A stretch of 64,000 nt of DNA, taken from positions 3,407,501 through 3,471,500 of the forward strand of contig NZ_CP041765.1 in NCBI RefSeq assembly GCF_007559025.1, written 5' to 3'. Below, in pieces: positions 1 to 8,574 of this stretch (its first letter is position 1; each line of letters begins with the position of its first letter). Source of the stretch: Tomitella fengzijianii. GTDB lineage: Bacteria; Actinomycetota; Actinomycetes; Mycobacteriales; Mycobacteriaceae. The notes beneath the pieces were generated by a model. It made no database searches and was not told the origin of the DNA. It worked only from the letters and a program-made list of their open reading frames with translations. Position numbers and translations under genes: made by a program.

Positions 1-1147
1 GGGGCGGCGCCGGCGGCTCCTGCTCCGTCACCGGCGGCGGGGGCGGCTCAGGAGCGGGAGGCGGGGGCGGTGGCGCCGGCGCCTGCTGCGTCACCGGCGG
101 CGGGGGCGCGGGCGCCTCGGTGGTCACCGGCCGAGGCGAGGGAACCTCCGGCGCCTTCGTCGTCGATGCCGGCGAGGGCGCGGCAGGCGACGTGGGCAAC
201 TGGGAAGTCTGGGGGCCGGACGCGGTGTCGTCCCCTGCCAGCACCCCGCTCGCAGCGACGGCCCCGACGGCGAGACCCGCCAGCAGCACCAGCCCCACTA
301 TGCCCGCGACGGCGGCCGCCGACGACGTCCAGTCCGGCCCGCGCCTGGAGCGCTCCGCCACCGGCGCCCAGTCGCCGTCCGAGGCGGAACCCGACGCCCC
401 GACGGCCTCCCGGCTGGGCAGCAGCGAGGCGCCCCGCGCCACAACCGATTCCGGCCCTCCGGGGATGATCACCGGGAGCCCCAGCTCGCGCTCGACCACC
501 TCGGCGTCGAACTGCTCATGGATGCGCTCGCCCACCAGCACGACCAGGTCCGCCATCACGCCGCTGAGCTGCTGCGCGGCATCGACGACCATCGCGACGC
601 CCTCGAGCACGTCCACGTCCGCGGCCGCGAGCTTGTCGGTGGAGATGCGCTGGATCTCCTCCACCATCGCGCCGTCGGCGTCGACGATGCCGCAGCTGTA
701 GCGCCACGAATCCACATTGCACACCGCGACGTGCCGTGCGAAGCCCACCTGCCGGGTCGCCATCAGCTCGGCGAGTGCGGCGACGGGCGTGGGCATCAGG
801 CTGTAGTGGGTGAGCCCTGCGGCGTCGGTGCCCATCGTGATGCGCTTGGCCTGGTCCGCGTCGTGGTAGGCGAACACCACCGAGCGGATGGTGCGGTCGA
901 TCCGCGACGCAGCCGCGCCCTCACCGGCACGACCGGCCAGCAACGGCCGCAGCGCATAGGCCACCTGCTCCTCCGGCGTGCCGTAGGAGGGGACGTCGTT
1001 GAGCAGGCGCGCCGCGTCGAGCATCTCCACCGAGCGCTTGCGGACGGCGCGGCCGCCGTACACCGCCGGATCGCCGGACATGGGCGCGTCCGCGAGGGCC
1101 ATGCGGACATCGTCGCCGTTGATGCTGACGCCGAGGATGGCACTCAT
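1..1147 (-). CDS. DUF7159-like single-pass membrane protein, partial (3' end beyond window)
   Basis: The reading frame starts at ATG 1147 and stays open to the window edge, so the C-terminus is missing. The product begins MSAILGVSINGDDVRMAL, which resembles the start of mycobacterial DUF7159 proteins; that match is from memory and is moderate. About 270 residues of soluble N-terminal domain are followed by one hydrophobic segment at about residues 274-297 (VAGIVGLVLLAGLAVGAVAA). From about residue 319 onward comes a Pro/Ala/Thr-rich tail with runs such as APPPPP. The layout suggests a membrane-anchored protein with an extended proline-rich stalk, probably on the outer side of the membrane. 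No catalytic motif is recognised and the function is unknown. It is separated from dcd upstream by about 300 bases without a gene. Confidence 0.75.
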   Translation of the reverse strand, partial: MSAILGVSINGDDVRMALADAPMSGDPAVYGGRAVRKRSVEMLDAARLLNDVPSYGTPEEQVAYALRPLLAGRAGEGAAASRIDRTIRSVVFAYHDADQAKRITMGTDAAGLTHYSLMPTPVAALAELMATRQVGFARHVAVCNVDSWRYSCGIVDADGAMVEEIQRISTDKLAAADVDVLEGVAMVVDAAQQLSGVMADLVVLVGERIHEQFDAEVVERELGLPVIIPGGPESVVARGASLLPSREAVGASGSASDGDWAPVAERSRRGPDWTSSAAAVAGIVGLVLLAGLAVGAVAASGVLAGDDTASGPQTSQLPTSPAAPSPASTTKAPEVPSPRPVTTEAPAPPPPVTQQAPAPPPPPPAPEPPPPPVTEQEPPAPP

Positions 1148-1451
1148 CCGGGACTCGCCGGATGCACGCGCCTGGCCGCTGTCACGTTCCGACCGATCCA
1201 CAGTGCCCTCCGTCCACGCCGGCCCCTCGCCTGCCGGACGGGCCTGTCCTGCACCTCCGGCGATCGGTCTCCCGCGCGGGGCCTTCTCCCAAGCGACGGC
1301 CGGCCTGGTGACAGGCGTCCCGACGCGCCGAACAATTCCCCCGCCACCATACTTGCGCTGCGAGGACACGGCTCGGCGATGTAGCGAAACACCTGGTCTT
1401 CAACGTGTCGGCGCGGCGCCGGGCCCCTGTGGTACCGCGGCGGGCGCGACG
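1148..1451. other. Gene-free interval between dcd and the DUF7159-like gene
   Basis: About 304 bases with no credible gene on either strand; the reading frames here are antisense or extensions of neighbours. It should hold the promoter of the leftward DUF7159-like gene and the 3' end of the dcd transcript, but no clear terminator hairpin or promoter boxes stand out. Confidence 0.4.
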
Positions 1452-2024
1452 TCAGCGGCGGAAGTTCAGGTACGCGCGCGACGGCGTCGGGCCGCGCTGG
1501 CCCTGGTACTTGGAGCCGACGGACGCGCTGCCGTAGGGGTTCTCGGACGGGCTGGTCAGCCGCAGCAGGCACAGCTGGCCGATCTTCATGCCCGGCCACA
1601 GGGTGATCGGCAGGTTCGCCACGTTGGACAACTCCAGCGTGATGTGACCGGAGAAGCCGGGGTCGATGAACCCGGCCGTCGAGTGGGTCAGCAACCCCAG
1701 CCGGCCCAGGCTCGACTTGCCCTCGAGGCGCCCGGCGAGATCGTCGGGCAGCGTGCAGCACTCCATGGTGGCGCCCAGCACGAACTCGCCCGGATGCAGG
1801 ACGAACGGCTCGCCGTCGCCCGGGGCCACGAGCGTGGTCAGCTCGTCCTGCTGCTGCGCCGGGTCGATGTGGGTGTACCGGGTGTTGTTGAAGACGCGGA
1901 AGAACTCGTCCAGCCGGACATCCACGCTCGACGGCTGCACCAGCGCGTCGTCATAGGGCTCGATGCCGAGCCGACCGGAGTCGAGCGCGGCGCGGATATC
2001 GCGGTCGGAGAGCAGCACCCGCAC
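1452..2024 (-). CDS. dcd: dCTP deaminase (probably bifunctional, dUMP-forming)
   Basis: The 190-residue product matches the usual length of Dcd, which deaminates dCTP in the cytosol on the route to dTTP. The conserved blocks are visible: EGKSSLGR at residues 101-108, [13 protein letters not shown] at 114-126, the conserved Glu131 in TLELSN and the nucleotide-closing tail SKYQGQ near 171-176. The M. tuberculosis homologue (Rv0321) both deaminates dCTP and hydrolyses dUTP, giving dUMP; the close similarity of the motif region suggests the same here, as an inference. The start is ATG 2024, the first residue of the conserved [10 protein letters not shown] opening. The tRNA-Gly gene lies 130 bases upstream on the opposite strand, an arrangement also known in mycobacteria. 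Confidence 0.96.
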   Translation of the reverse strand: MRVLLSDRDIRAALDSGRLGIEPYDDALVQPSSVDVRLDEFFRVFNNTRYTHIDPAQQQDELTTLVAPGDGEPFVLHPGEFVLGATMECCTLPDDLAGRLEGKSSLGRLGLLTHSTAGFIDPGFSGHITLELSNVANLPITLWPGMKIGQLCLLRLTSPSENPYGSASVGSKYQGQRGPTPSRAYLNFRR

Positions 2025-2153
2025 AGCCTAACGGGGGCCGGAGGGGTGGTGCGGACGGGCTCCGCGGGGGATCTGCTAGAGTCTGTCCCTGCAGGCAACG
2101 CAGCCGTGTGATTCATGCGTTTACGCTGGTCACGTGGCAGAAATCGCCTAGAT

Positions 2154-2224
2154 GCCGATGTAGTTCAATGGTAGAACATCAGCTTCCCAAGCTGAATACG
2201 CGGGTTCGATTCCCGTCATCGGCT
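2154..2224 (+). tRNA. tRNA-Gly (anticodon CCC)
   Basis: A complete cloverleaf can be drawn. The acceptor arm GCCGATG pairs with CATCGGC and is followed by discriminator T at 2224. The anticodon stem TCAGC/GCTGA encloses loop TTCCCAA, giving anticodon CCC. The T arm GCGGG-TTCGATT-CCCGT is standard. The 3' CCA is not encoded. It reads codon GGG. Confidence 0.95.
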
Positions 2225-2331
2225 CTCACTGGTCAGGGCACCTTTTCACCCGCCCTGATCTCCTCAACTGCAGCCGGAACGCGGCTTTCCTGCCACGAAC
2301 GTGCCCCATCGTGCCCCAGAGCGCTGCCCGG

Positions 2332-2919
2332 TCAGTGGTAGCGCGGTGGCTCCACGCTGGGATCGTCGCCGACCACGTCCACATCCGAGAGCGCCAGCAC
2401 CGCGTCGATCGCGTCCGCTGAACCGCCGATCGAAGCGAAGTGCGAGTCGATGTCGCACGTGACGCACCAGGCGCGGTCGGCCGGCCAGACGAACGCCGGC
2501 GCGGGAGCTTCCACGGTGCCCAGCAACTCCTCCATCCGGCCGTCCCAGCTCTCCGCATCCGCGAGAGCACCGTGAAAGAGGAAGTAGTTCCGGTTCGGAA
2601 TCACCAGCCTCGGCGTGGGATCGTCCGCGCGAAAGCAGGGCCATCCCTCCCAGACGAGGAAATAGCAGTCGCCGGGCGTGCCGGTGAAGCGGGCGAGCTC
2701 CGACAGCACGACACCGATCTGTTCGTCGTCGCTCAGAGCACCGGGGCTCACCGATGCTTCGCTCTCGCGCTGCCCGTTCACTATCGGATCCGGGATGAGC
2801 CGCAGGCGCGCGTACCAGTCGAAGCAGAACGGGCCACGGGAGACCAGGCGGTCCCACGCCTCTGTGCGATCCGCGATCCACTGCGCCGGAGACAGGTCCT
2901 CCATCCGTGTGATGCTCAC
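2332..2919 (-). CDS. Uncharacterised protein, translationally coupled to the preceding gene
   Basis: I do not recognise the family. The start is taken as GTG 2919 because it overlaps the TGA of the upstream gene in a GTGA, a typical coupling arrangement; an extension to GTG 2943 and a shorter form from ATG 2904 are also possible. The 195-residue product has no signal peptide or membrane segment. It is rich in Trp and aromatic residues (FCFDWYARLRLIP, YFLVWEGWPCF, FVWPADRAWCV) and has three spread cysteines, consistent with a compact cytosolic protein. The pairing with the next gene suggests that the two act together. No catalytic motif is evident. Confidence 0.7.
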   Translation of the reverse strand: MSITRMEDLSPAQWIADRTEAWDRLVSRGPFCFDWYARLRLIPDPIVNGQRESEASVSPGALSDDEQIGVVLSELARFTGTPGDCYFLVWEGWPCFRADDPTPRLVIPNRNYFLFHGALADAESWDGRMEELLGTVEAPAPAFVWPADRAWCVTCDIDSHFASIGGSADAIDAVLALSDVDVVGDDPSVEPPRYH

Positions 2920-3440
2920 GTGGACGCCTCGGCTGCGGGACACCGACCAGCGGGCTCGCAGAGTTCGCCGATCGGCGCGACCGTCACGTCACCGTGCGGG
3001 TCAAACCAGAAGGGCAGCGAGCCGTGCAGGCGGGGAGCCAGCAGGTGGCGCCCCCGGCTGGGCCACTGCACGAACTCGTATCCGGCGAGGTGGTCCTGCA
3101 CGGATTCGGCCGTCCGCACCGCGGCCTCACCATACGAGGCGTCCATCGTCAGCCCCGTGCGGCCGCCGAATCCGCCGACCAACCGTCCGCTCTCCCACCC
3201 GATCGACACGAAGTAGTCGTCATGCACGGAAAGGCGCCAATCCAGCTGATCGACGTCCACGTCCCGCCCGTCGCGCAGGCAGCGCAGATCGCGGGCGACA
3301 GCCTCGAGGGCGCGCCACCACGCCGCCGGCGGGGCGAAGCCGGGGCCGCTCACCCGCCCGGATCCGGTCCCGGACCCCAACCCGGACTGCGGAATCCGCC
3401 ACACGAAGCACTCTTCGCCCCACGGTCCAAGCTCGGTCAT
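2916..3440 (-). CDS. Uncharacterised cytosolic protein, first gene of a two-gene unit
   Basis: This 174-residue product starts at ATG 3440 (MTELGPWGEECFVW). The upstream in-frame extension to 3548 is arginine- and proline-rich and looks like noncoding sequence. It contains aromatic stretches such as AWWRALEAVARDLRCL and DDYFVSIGWESGRLVGGFGG, and no membrane segment. Its stop overlaps the start of the next gene by four bases, so the two are surely co-transcribed. The function is unknown. The fold might be an immunity- or SUKH-like small protein, but this is a guess from composition only. Confidence 0.7.
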   Translation of the reverse strand: MTELGPWGEECFVWRIPQSGLGSGTGSGRVSGPGFAPPAAWWRALEAVARDLRCLRDGRDVDVDQLDWRLSVHDDYFVSIGWESGRLVGGFGGRTGLTMDASYGEAAVRTAESVQDHLAGYEFVQWPSRGRHLLAPRLHGSLPFWFDPHGDVTVAPIGELCEPAGRCPAAEAST

Positions 3441-3576
3441 GCGATCATCCTGCCAGCCCTGGACTCCGGATTCGGCAGTCCGCCGCGGCGGGTCCACCGG
3501 CCCGCGCGCGGCGACCGGCCGCGGACTCGGCGACCGGCCGAAACCCACCGGCCGGCCGCCCCGCGGCGTCGACGTC

Positions 3577-3729
3577 CTAGTCGAACGTCCCCCAGCCGTA
3601 CAGCACGCTCAGCACGATCGCGAGGACCACCAGCACGCCGATGATCCCGGCCCAGACGAAGGCCTGCGGCTTCGACGGCGGGTCGTAGGGGTTCAGCTCG
3701 GCCTTCAGTTCTTCGGCGTTCACACTCAT
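3577..3729 (-). CDS. Small single-pass membrane protein (50 aa)
   Basis: The short product begins MSVNAEELKAELNPYDPP and has one strong membrane segment (FVWAGIIGVLVVLAIVLSVL) ending in a Tyr-Gly-Trp tail, so it is a tail-anchored microprotein. A GAGGAG ribosome-binding site lies at 3733-3738, directly before an ATGATG pair; the second ATG (3729) has the better, though still tight, spacing. Small proteins of this shape with an acidic NPYDPP head are common in Mycobacteriales, but I do not know a function. The longer in-frame extension to 3840 is Arg/Val-rich and unlikely to be translated. Confidence 0.65.
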   Translation of the reverse strand: MSVNAEELKAELNPYDPPSKPQAFVWAGIIGVLVVLAIVLSVLYGWGTFD

Positions 3730-4029
3730 CATCTCCTCACAGCACCGCAACAGCGACTGCACAGAACGATACGGAACCGCCGCCCGCACGGCGTGCCGAC
3801 CCCGGACACCGTGGACGCACCCCGCCCCGTCCGGGACCACGCGTGATCCCGCCGTACGTCAGCACTGGATCGTGCGACCCGTTCAACTTATTGCGATTCC
3901 GCACATGCGGAGGTCATACGACCTCTATCCTCAGCGTCAATGCCCTGGCCGACCGCCGCCCCGCGCCTTCGTTCACCGCTGGGTCACGGCCGCGCCCCGG
4001 CGCCGTACCCCAAAGAAGGCAGGCCCTCG

Positions 4030-5772
4030 ATGGCGCCCGACTCACCCGATCACCCCCTCTCGGACTTCCCGCGCCGCAGCTTCCTCGGCGGCGCGGGACT
4101 CCTGCTCGCCGCCGGCGCCGGTGCCACCCTGGGCTCGTCGCTGCTCCCCGGAACCACCCCGAGCGCCGGCGCCGCAGTCGGCGGCGGCGCGGTCGGCGGC
4201 GGCGCGGTGCGCAAGCGCCCCAACATCGTCATCATCCTGACCGACCAGGAGCGCCAGCCCATCTACTGGCCCGCGGGCTGGTCGGCGGAGAACCTCCCGC
4301 AGCGCCAGCGGCTGGTGGACACCGGCCTGTCGTTCATCCACAACGCGTGCAACTCGACGATGTGCTCGCCCAGCCGCAGCACCCTGTTCACCGGCGTCTT
4401 CCCCGCCCAGCACGGGGTGTTCCGCACGCTGACCTCGGGCGGCACCCTGTCGCCTGCGGAGCCGGTGCTCTCCCCGGACACACCCAACATGGCCCGCCTG
4501 CTGTCCGCCGCCGGCTACAACGTGCACTACCGGGGCAAGTGGCACATGAGCAAGGGCGCCGACGGATACGATCCCTCCACCGAGGACATCGAGGGGTTCG
4601 GGTTCCACGGGTGGCAGCCGCCCGAGGCCGGCCAGGACATCGCGCCCGAGCACTTCGGCGGCGGCACCGCCAACATCGACCAGCAGTACGCCGACGAGGC
4701 GGTCGAGTTCCTCAACACCGTGCAGACCGACGCCGACCGGCCGTTCGCCCTCATCGCCAGCTTCGCCAACCCGCACGACATCCTCGCCTACCCGCAGACG
4801 TGGGACCAGGAGATGCCGGACGGCGGCACCAACTACCGTGATGCCGCGCCCGGCTGCTTCGAGATGGGCATCGAGCTGCCGCCGACGTTCCGCGAGGTCC
4901 TCGCGCTCAACCACAAGCCGCGCGCGCAGACGCAGGTCAACCTGGCTTCGCAGATCGGGCTGGGCCCGCTCATCGGCGACGACCGCGCGCGGAATTACGC
5001 CAACTTCTACGCCTACGTGCAGAAGGTGGTGGACGCGCACATCGGGGCGGTCATCGACGCGGTCGAGGCCAACGGCCTGCGCGACGACACGATCATCATC
5101 CGCCTGGCCGACCACGGCGAGATGGGCATGTCGCACGGCGGCATGCGGCAGAAGGTCTTCAACGCCTACGAGGAGACGATGCTGGTGCCGCTGGTCGTCA
5201 GCAATCCGCGGCTGTTCCCGTCCGCGGTGACGACCGGGGCGCTGTCGAGCCTGGTCGACGTGATGCCGACCCTCGCGACCATCGCCGACGTCCCCGCCGA
5301 CGCGCGAAGCGGGTTCGCCTTCCGCGGCGTCGACCTCTCGCCGATCATCGACGACGCGGTCGCCCACCCCGCGTCGCCCACCGCGTCGGTGCAGGACGTC
5401 CTCCACTACACCTTCGACGACGACAACATCGGCCAGCCCGACGGCCAGACAACGGTGCAGCAGCCGAACCACCTGCGCACCATCCGTGAGCAGACGCGCA
5501 AGTTCTCGATGTACTTCGACCCGGCATGGCAGGAGCCGCCGGTGTTCGAGATGTACGACATGGCGGCCGACCCGCTGGAGCTCGAAAACCTCGCGGACCC
5601 GTTCGCCCCGGGCCAGTTCAGGCCGGACATGTTCGTCGAGATGCTCGCCAGGCTGGTCTCCGTCATGGCGGAGAAGGGCACCACGCCCGCCGGAATGCCC
5701 GCGGTGCCGCCGCTGCCCGAGATGCCGCCCGGGTCCGTGCTGCCGGACCTTCCGCCGCTCTCGGTGTCGTGA
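4030..5772 (+). CDS. Tat-exported arylsulfatase-family hydrolase
   Basis: The 580-residue product hydrolyses a sulfate or phosphonate ester of unknown identity. The start is ATG 4030, which gives a twin-arginine signal (FPRRSFLGGAGLLLAAGAG, residues 13-31) followed by a Gly/Ala linker; the frame upstream to 3940 is not needed. The sulfatase core starts at NIVIILTDQE (residues 65-74), with the metal-binding Asp in TDQ. The signature C-S-P-S-R at 112-116 (Cys112) is the substrate for conversion to formylglycine, and a second metal-site motif DHGEMG starts near residue 361. Tat export implies folding and cofactor maturation before secretion, as for other actinobacterial sulfatases. No formylglycine-generating enzyme is present in the window. 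A GAGGTC-ATAC-GACCTC inverted repeat at 3910-3925 may be an upstream control site. Confidence 0.9.
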   Translation: MAPDSPDHPLSDFPRRSFLGGAGLLLAAGAGATLGSSLLPGTTPSAGAAVGGGAVGGGAVRKRPNIVIILTDQERQPIYWPAGWSAENLPQRQRLVDTGLSFIHNACNSTMCSPSRSTLFTGVFPAQHGVFRTLTSGGTLSPAEPVLSPDTPNMARLLSAAGYNVHYRGKWHMSKGADGYDPSTEDIEGFGFHGWQPPEAGQDIAPEHFGGGTANIDQQYADEAVEFLNTVQTDADRPFALIASFANPHDILAYPQTWDQEMPDGGTNYRDAAPGCFEMGIELPPTFREVLALNHKPRAQTQVNLASQIGLGPLIGDDRARNYANFYAYVQKVVDAHIGAVIDAVEANGLRDDTIIIRLADHGEMGMSHGGMRQKVFNAYEETMLVPLVVSNPRLFPSAVTTGALSSLVDVMPTLATIADVPADARSGFAFRGVDLSPIIDDAVAHPASPTASVQDVLHYTFDDDNIGQPDGQTTVQQPNHLRTIREQTRKFSMYFDPAWQEPPVFEMYDMAADPLELENLADPFAPGQFRPDMFVEMLARLVSVMAEKGTTPAGMPAVPPLPEMPPGSVLPDLPPLSVS

Positions 5773-5818
5773 ACACGGGCCCGACCACGCCGTTTCACGC
5801 TGGCACCGTTTTCACACC

Positions 5819-5840
5819 GGCGCCGGTTCCTGCCGGCGCC
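5819..5840 (+). terminator. Hairpin after the sulfatase gene
   Basis: An 8-bp perfect stem GGCGCCGG/CCGGCGCC encloses a 6-base loop, 47 bases after the sulfatase stop. It has no T-run, as is usual for high-GC actinobacterial terminators. Confidence 0.4.
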
Positions 5841-5927
5841 CGACCGCAACGTGACGCCCTACACAAACCAGCCACGGAGGACTACAGTTAACGTCGATTA
5901 ACCCAATCCCGTAGAGAGGCTGTCCCC

Positions 5928-7601
5928 GTGGCCGACGCTTCCGCCCCGCACACCCCTGTCCTCGACCCCGGCGCAGACCTGGCCGCGTACGTCGACGGGC
6001 TCATCGCCACCTACAGCGGGCCGGACGTCTCCGCCGCACACCTGCTGTGCGACAGGCACGACCCCGACGCGGTGGCCTTCACCGTCATCGACGCGGAGCT
6101 CGGCTCCGTGGACATCACCTTCGGCGAGCTGCGCTCCCGCTCCGAGCAGGGCGCCGCCGCGCTGGCCGAGCTGGGCGTGGGGCCGGGGGACGCGGTCGCG
6201 ACGCTCATGGGCAAATCGGCCGACCTCGTCCACACCCTCGTCGCGATCTGGCGCCTCGGAGCCGTCCACGTGCCGCTGTTCACCGCCTTCGCCTGGCCCG
6301 CGATCGAGCTCCGCATGACCGGCAGCGCGGCCAAAGTCGTCGTCACCGACCCGGGCCAGCGTGACAAGATCGAGGACTCCGGCGGCGCCGCGGTCATCGT
6401 CGCCGACGGCGGCACCGGCACGGTGGCCCGCGACGGCGACCTGGCCCTGTCCACGCTCGTCGACGCCCAGCAGCCGGGTCGCCCCGCCGCCGTCACCGGC
6501 TCGGATGCGCCGCTGGTCATGATCTTCACCTCCGGCACCACCGGCAGGCCCAAGGGCGTGCCCGTGCCGGTGTATTCGCTGGCCTCGTTCCACGAGTACG
6601 TCGAGCTGGGGCTCGATGTGCAGGAATCGGACGTGTTCTGGAACGCGGCGGATCCGGGCTGGGCCTACGGCCTCTACTACGGGATCCTCGGGCCGCTGGC
6701 CGTCGGGCGCCGCAGCCTGCTGCTGTCGTCGGGGTTCTCCCCGGAGCTGAGCGCCCGGGTGATCGAACACTTCGGCGTCACCAACTTCGCGGCCGCGCCC
6801 ACCGTCTACCGGACCATGCGCGCCAAGTCCGACGTGCTGCCCGCAAGCCTGCCGCTGCGCCGCGCATCGTCCGCCGGCGAGCCGCTCACCCCCGAGGTCA
6901 TCGAGTGGGCCCGGCAGATCTTCGGCATCCCGGTGCGCGACCACTACGGGCAGACCGAGCACGGAATGATGATCATCAACGGCTGGCACGAGTCGATCCG
7001 GCGCCCGCTGCGCGAAGGGTCCATGGGCCACGCGCTCCCCGGGTGGACCGGTGCCGTCCTCGCCGAGGACTCCACCGACGTGCTGCCCGCCGGCGAGGTG
7101 GGCCGCGTCGCCATCGACGTGCCCGCGAGCCCGCTGATGTGGTTCCGCAGCTACCACGACGCCCCGGAGAAGACGGCCGAACGCTTCGCCGACGACGGCC
7201 GCTGGTACCTCACCGGCGACGCCGGCCGCACCGACGACGAGGGCTACTTCTACTTCTCCTCGCGCGACGACGACGTCATCCTCATGGCCGGCTACCGCAT
7301 CGGGCCTTTCGACGTGGAGAGCGTGCTGTCCACGCACCCCGCCGTCGCCGAGTCCGCGGTGATCGGGGTCCCGGACGAGCTGCGCGGCGAGGTCCTCGAG
7401 GCCTACGTGGTGCTCCGCGCCGGCGTCACCGGCGGCGAGGAGCTCACCGGCGAGCTGCAGGCGCACGTCAAGACGGGGTTCGCCGCGCACGCGTACCCGC
7501 GCGTCATCCACTTCGTCGACGAACTGCCGAAGACGCCGAGCGGCAAGATCCAGCGGTTCCTGCTGCGCAAGCAGCGCGCCACCGAGGTGCGCGGCGACTG
7601 A
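5928..7601 (+). CDS. AMP-forming acyl-CoA synthetase (acetyl-/medium-chain type)
   Basis: This 557-residue adenylating enzyme activates a carboxylic acid to its acyl-CoA via an acyl-AMP. It has the P-loop-like A3 motif FTSGTTGRPKG near residues 200-210, the A5 motif YGQTEHG near 340-346, YLTGD near 427, and the catalytic lysine motif TPSGKIQRF near 537. The substrate-pocket region (NAADPGWAYGLYYGILGPL) resembles the acetyl-CoA synthetase/ACSM branch rather than long-chain FadD enzymes, so a short- or medium-chain or aromatic acid is likely. The start is GTG 5928, preceded by GAGAGG. It stands between the sulfatase and an aldo-keto reductase on the same strand, with intergenic gaps that argue against a tight operon. 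Confidence 0.88.
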   Translation: MADASAPHTPVLDPGADLAAYVDGLIATYSGPDVSAAHLLCDRHDPDAVAFTVIDAELGSVDITFGELRSRSEQGAAALAELGVGPGDAVATLMGKSADLVHTLVAIWRLGAVHVPLFTAFAWPAIELRMTGSAAKVVVTDPGQRDKIEDSGGAAVIVADGGTGTVARDGDLALSTLVDAQQPGRPAAVTGSDAPLVMIFTSGTTGRPKGVPVPVYSLASFHEYVELGLDVQESDVFWNAADPGWAYGLYYGILGPLAVGRRSLLLSSGFSPELSARVIEHFGVTNFAAAPTVYRTMRAKSDVLPASLPLRRASSAGEPLTPEVIEWARQIFGIPVRDHYGQTEHGMMIINGWHESIRRPLREGSMGHALPGWTGAVLAEDSTDVLPAGEVGRVAIDVPASPLMWFRSYHDAPEKTAERFADDGRWYLTGDAGRTDDEGYFYFSSRDDDVILMAGYRIGPFDVESVLSTHPAVAESAVIGVPDELRGEVLEAYVVLRAGVTGGEELTGELQAHVKTGFAAHAYPRVIHFVDELPKTPSGKIQRFLLRKQRATEVRGD

Positions 7602-7653
7602 CCGCATCCGGCATCGACGGCGCGTCCCGCCGATCATGCTTACGCTGGCGAAC

Positions 7654-8523
7654 ATGAGCATTCCCGCGATCGCACTCAATTCCGGAACGTCGATCCCGCA
7701 GCTGGGTCTGGGCGTCTGGCAGGCGTCCGACGAGGAGACCGAGCGCGCCGTCGGGGCGGCCCTGGACGCCGGGTACCGGCACATCGACACCGCGGCCGCC
7801 TACGGCAACGAAGCAGCAGTGGGCCGTGGGCTCGCCGCGTCGTCGGTGCCGCGCGAGGACGTCTTCGTCACCACTAAGCTGTGGAACGCCGACCACGGGC
7901 ACGACCAGGCCCTCGCCGCCGTGGACGCGAGCCTGCAGCGCCTGGGCGTCGACTACGTGGACCTGTACCTGATCCACTGGCCGCTGCAGGACCGCGACCG
8001 GCTGCTGCGCACCTGGGACGCGATGGAGGAGATCGCCGAGTCGGGCCGCGCCAAAGCCGTCGGCGTGTGCAACTTCGAGCCGCACCACCTGCAGCTGCTC
8101 GTCGACCGCGGCGGCATGCTCCCCGCCGTCGACCAGGTGGAGCTCAACCCGCACCTGACGCAGAAGGATATCCGCGCCGAGGCGGCGAAACTCGGCATCG
8201 CCGTCGAATCCTGGAGTCCCCTGGGGGGCACCTCCCGCTCCGGGTGGGGGCCCGAATCCAAGCCGAACACCCTGCTCGGCGACGACACCATCGGCGCCAT
8301 CGCGCAGGAGCACGGCGTCACCCCCGCGCAGGTGCTCATCCGCTGGCACCTGGACAACGGGCTGATAGTCATCCCCAAATCCGTGCACCCGGAGCGCATC
8401 GCCCAGAACTTCGACGTTTTCGGCTTCGCGCTCACCGCCGACGACATGACGCGGATCGCCGCACTCGACGACGGCACCCGGCTGGGCCTGCACCCGGACG
8501 AGATGAACCTCGGCGCCCCCTGA
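7654..8523 (+). CDS. Aldo/keto reductase (AKR5-like)
   Basis: The 289-residue TIM-barrel oxidoreductase uses NADPH to reduce aldehydes or ketones such as methylglyoxal. The catalytic tetrad is intact: Asp45 and Tyr50 in DTAAAYGNE, Lys75 in TTKLW and His108 in LIHWP. The C-terminal cofactor motif IPKSVHPERIAQN is present and the length is typical. The start is taken as ATG 7654 (MSIPAIALNSG). The M. tuberculosis counterpart would be Rv2971, by family resemblance only. A Gly/Ser/Trp-rich insert (GGTSRSGWGPES) in the loop that usually reads LGRG is slightly longer than in E. coli DkgA. Confidence 0.9.
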   Translation: MSIPAIALNSGTSIPQLGLGVWQASDEETERAVGAALDAGYRHIDTAAAYGNEAAVGRGLAASSVPREDVFVTTKLWNADHGHDQALAAVDASLQRLGVDYVDLYLIHWPLQDRDRLLRTWDAMEEIAESGRAKAVGVCNFEPHHLQLLVDRGGMLPAVDQVELNPHLTQKDIRAEAAKLGIAVESWSPLGGTSRSGWGPESKPNTLLGDDTIGAIAQEHGVTPAQVLIRWHLDNGLIVIPKSVHPERIAQNFDVFGFALTADDMTRIAALDDGTRLGLHPDEMNLGAP

Positions 8524-8574
8524 GCCCGTGCGGGTGGCGAGTCGGGCGCGGGGCCGGGCCGCGCGTCGCTTAGG

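Noticed and set aside
2154-2224. Phage or island attachment site at the tRNA-Gly
   Set aside because: No integrase and no repeated tRNA 3' end is seen in the window.
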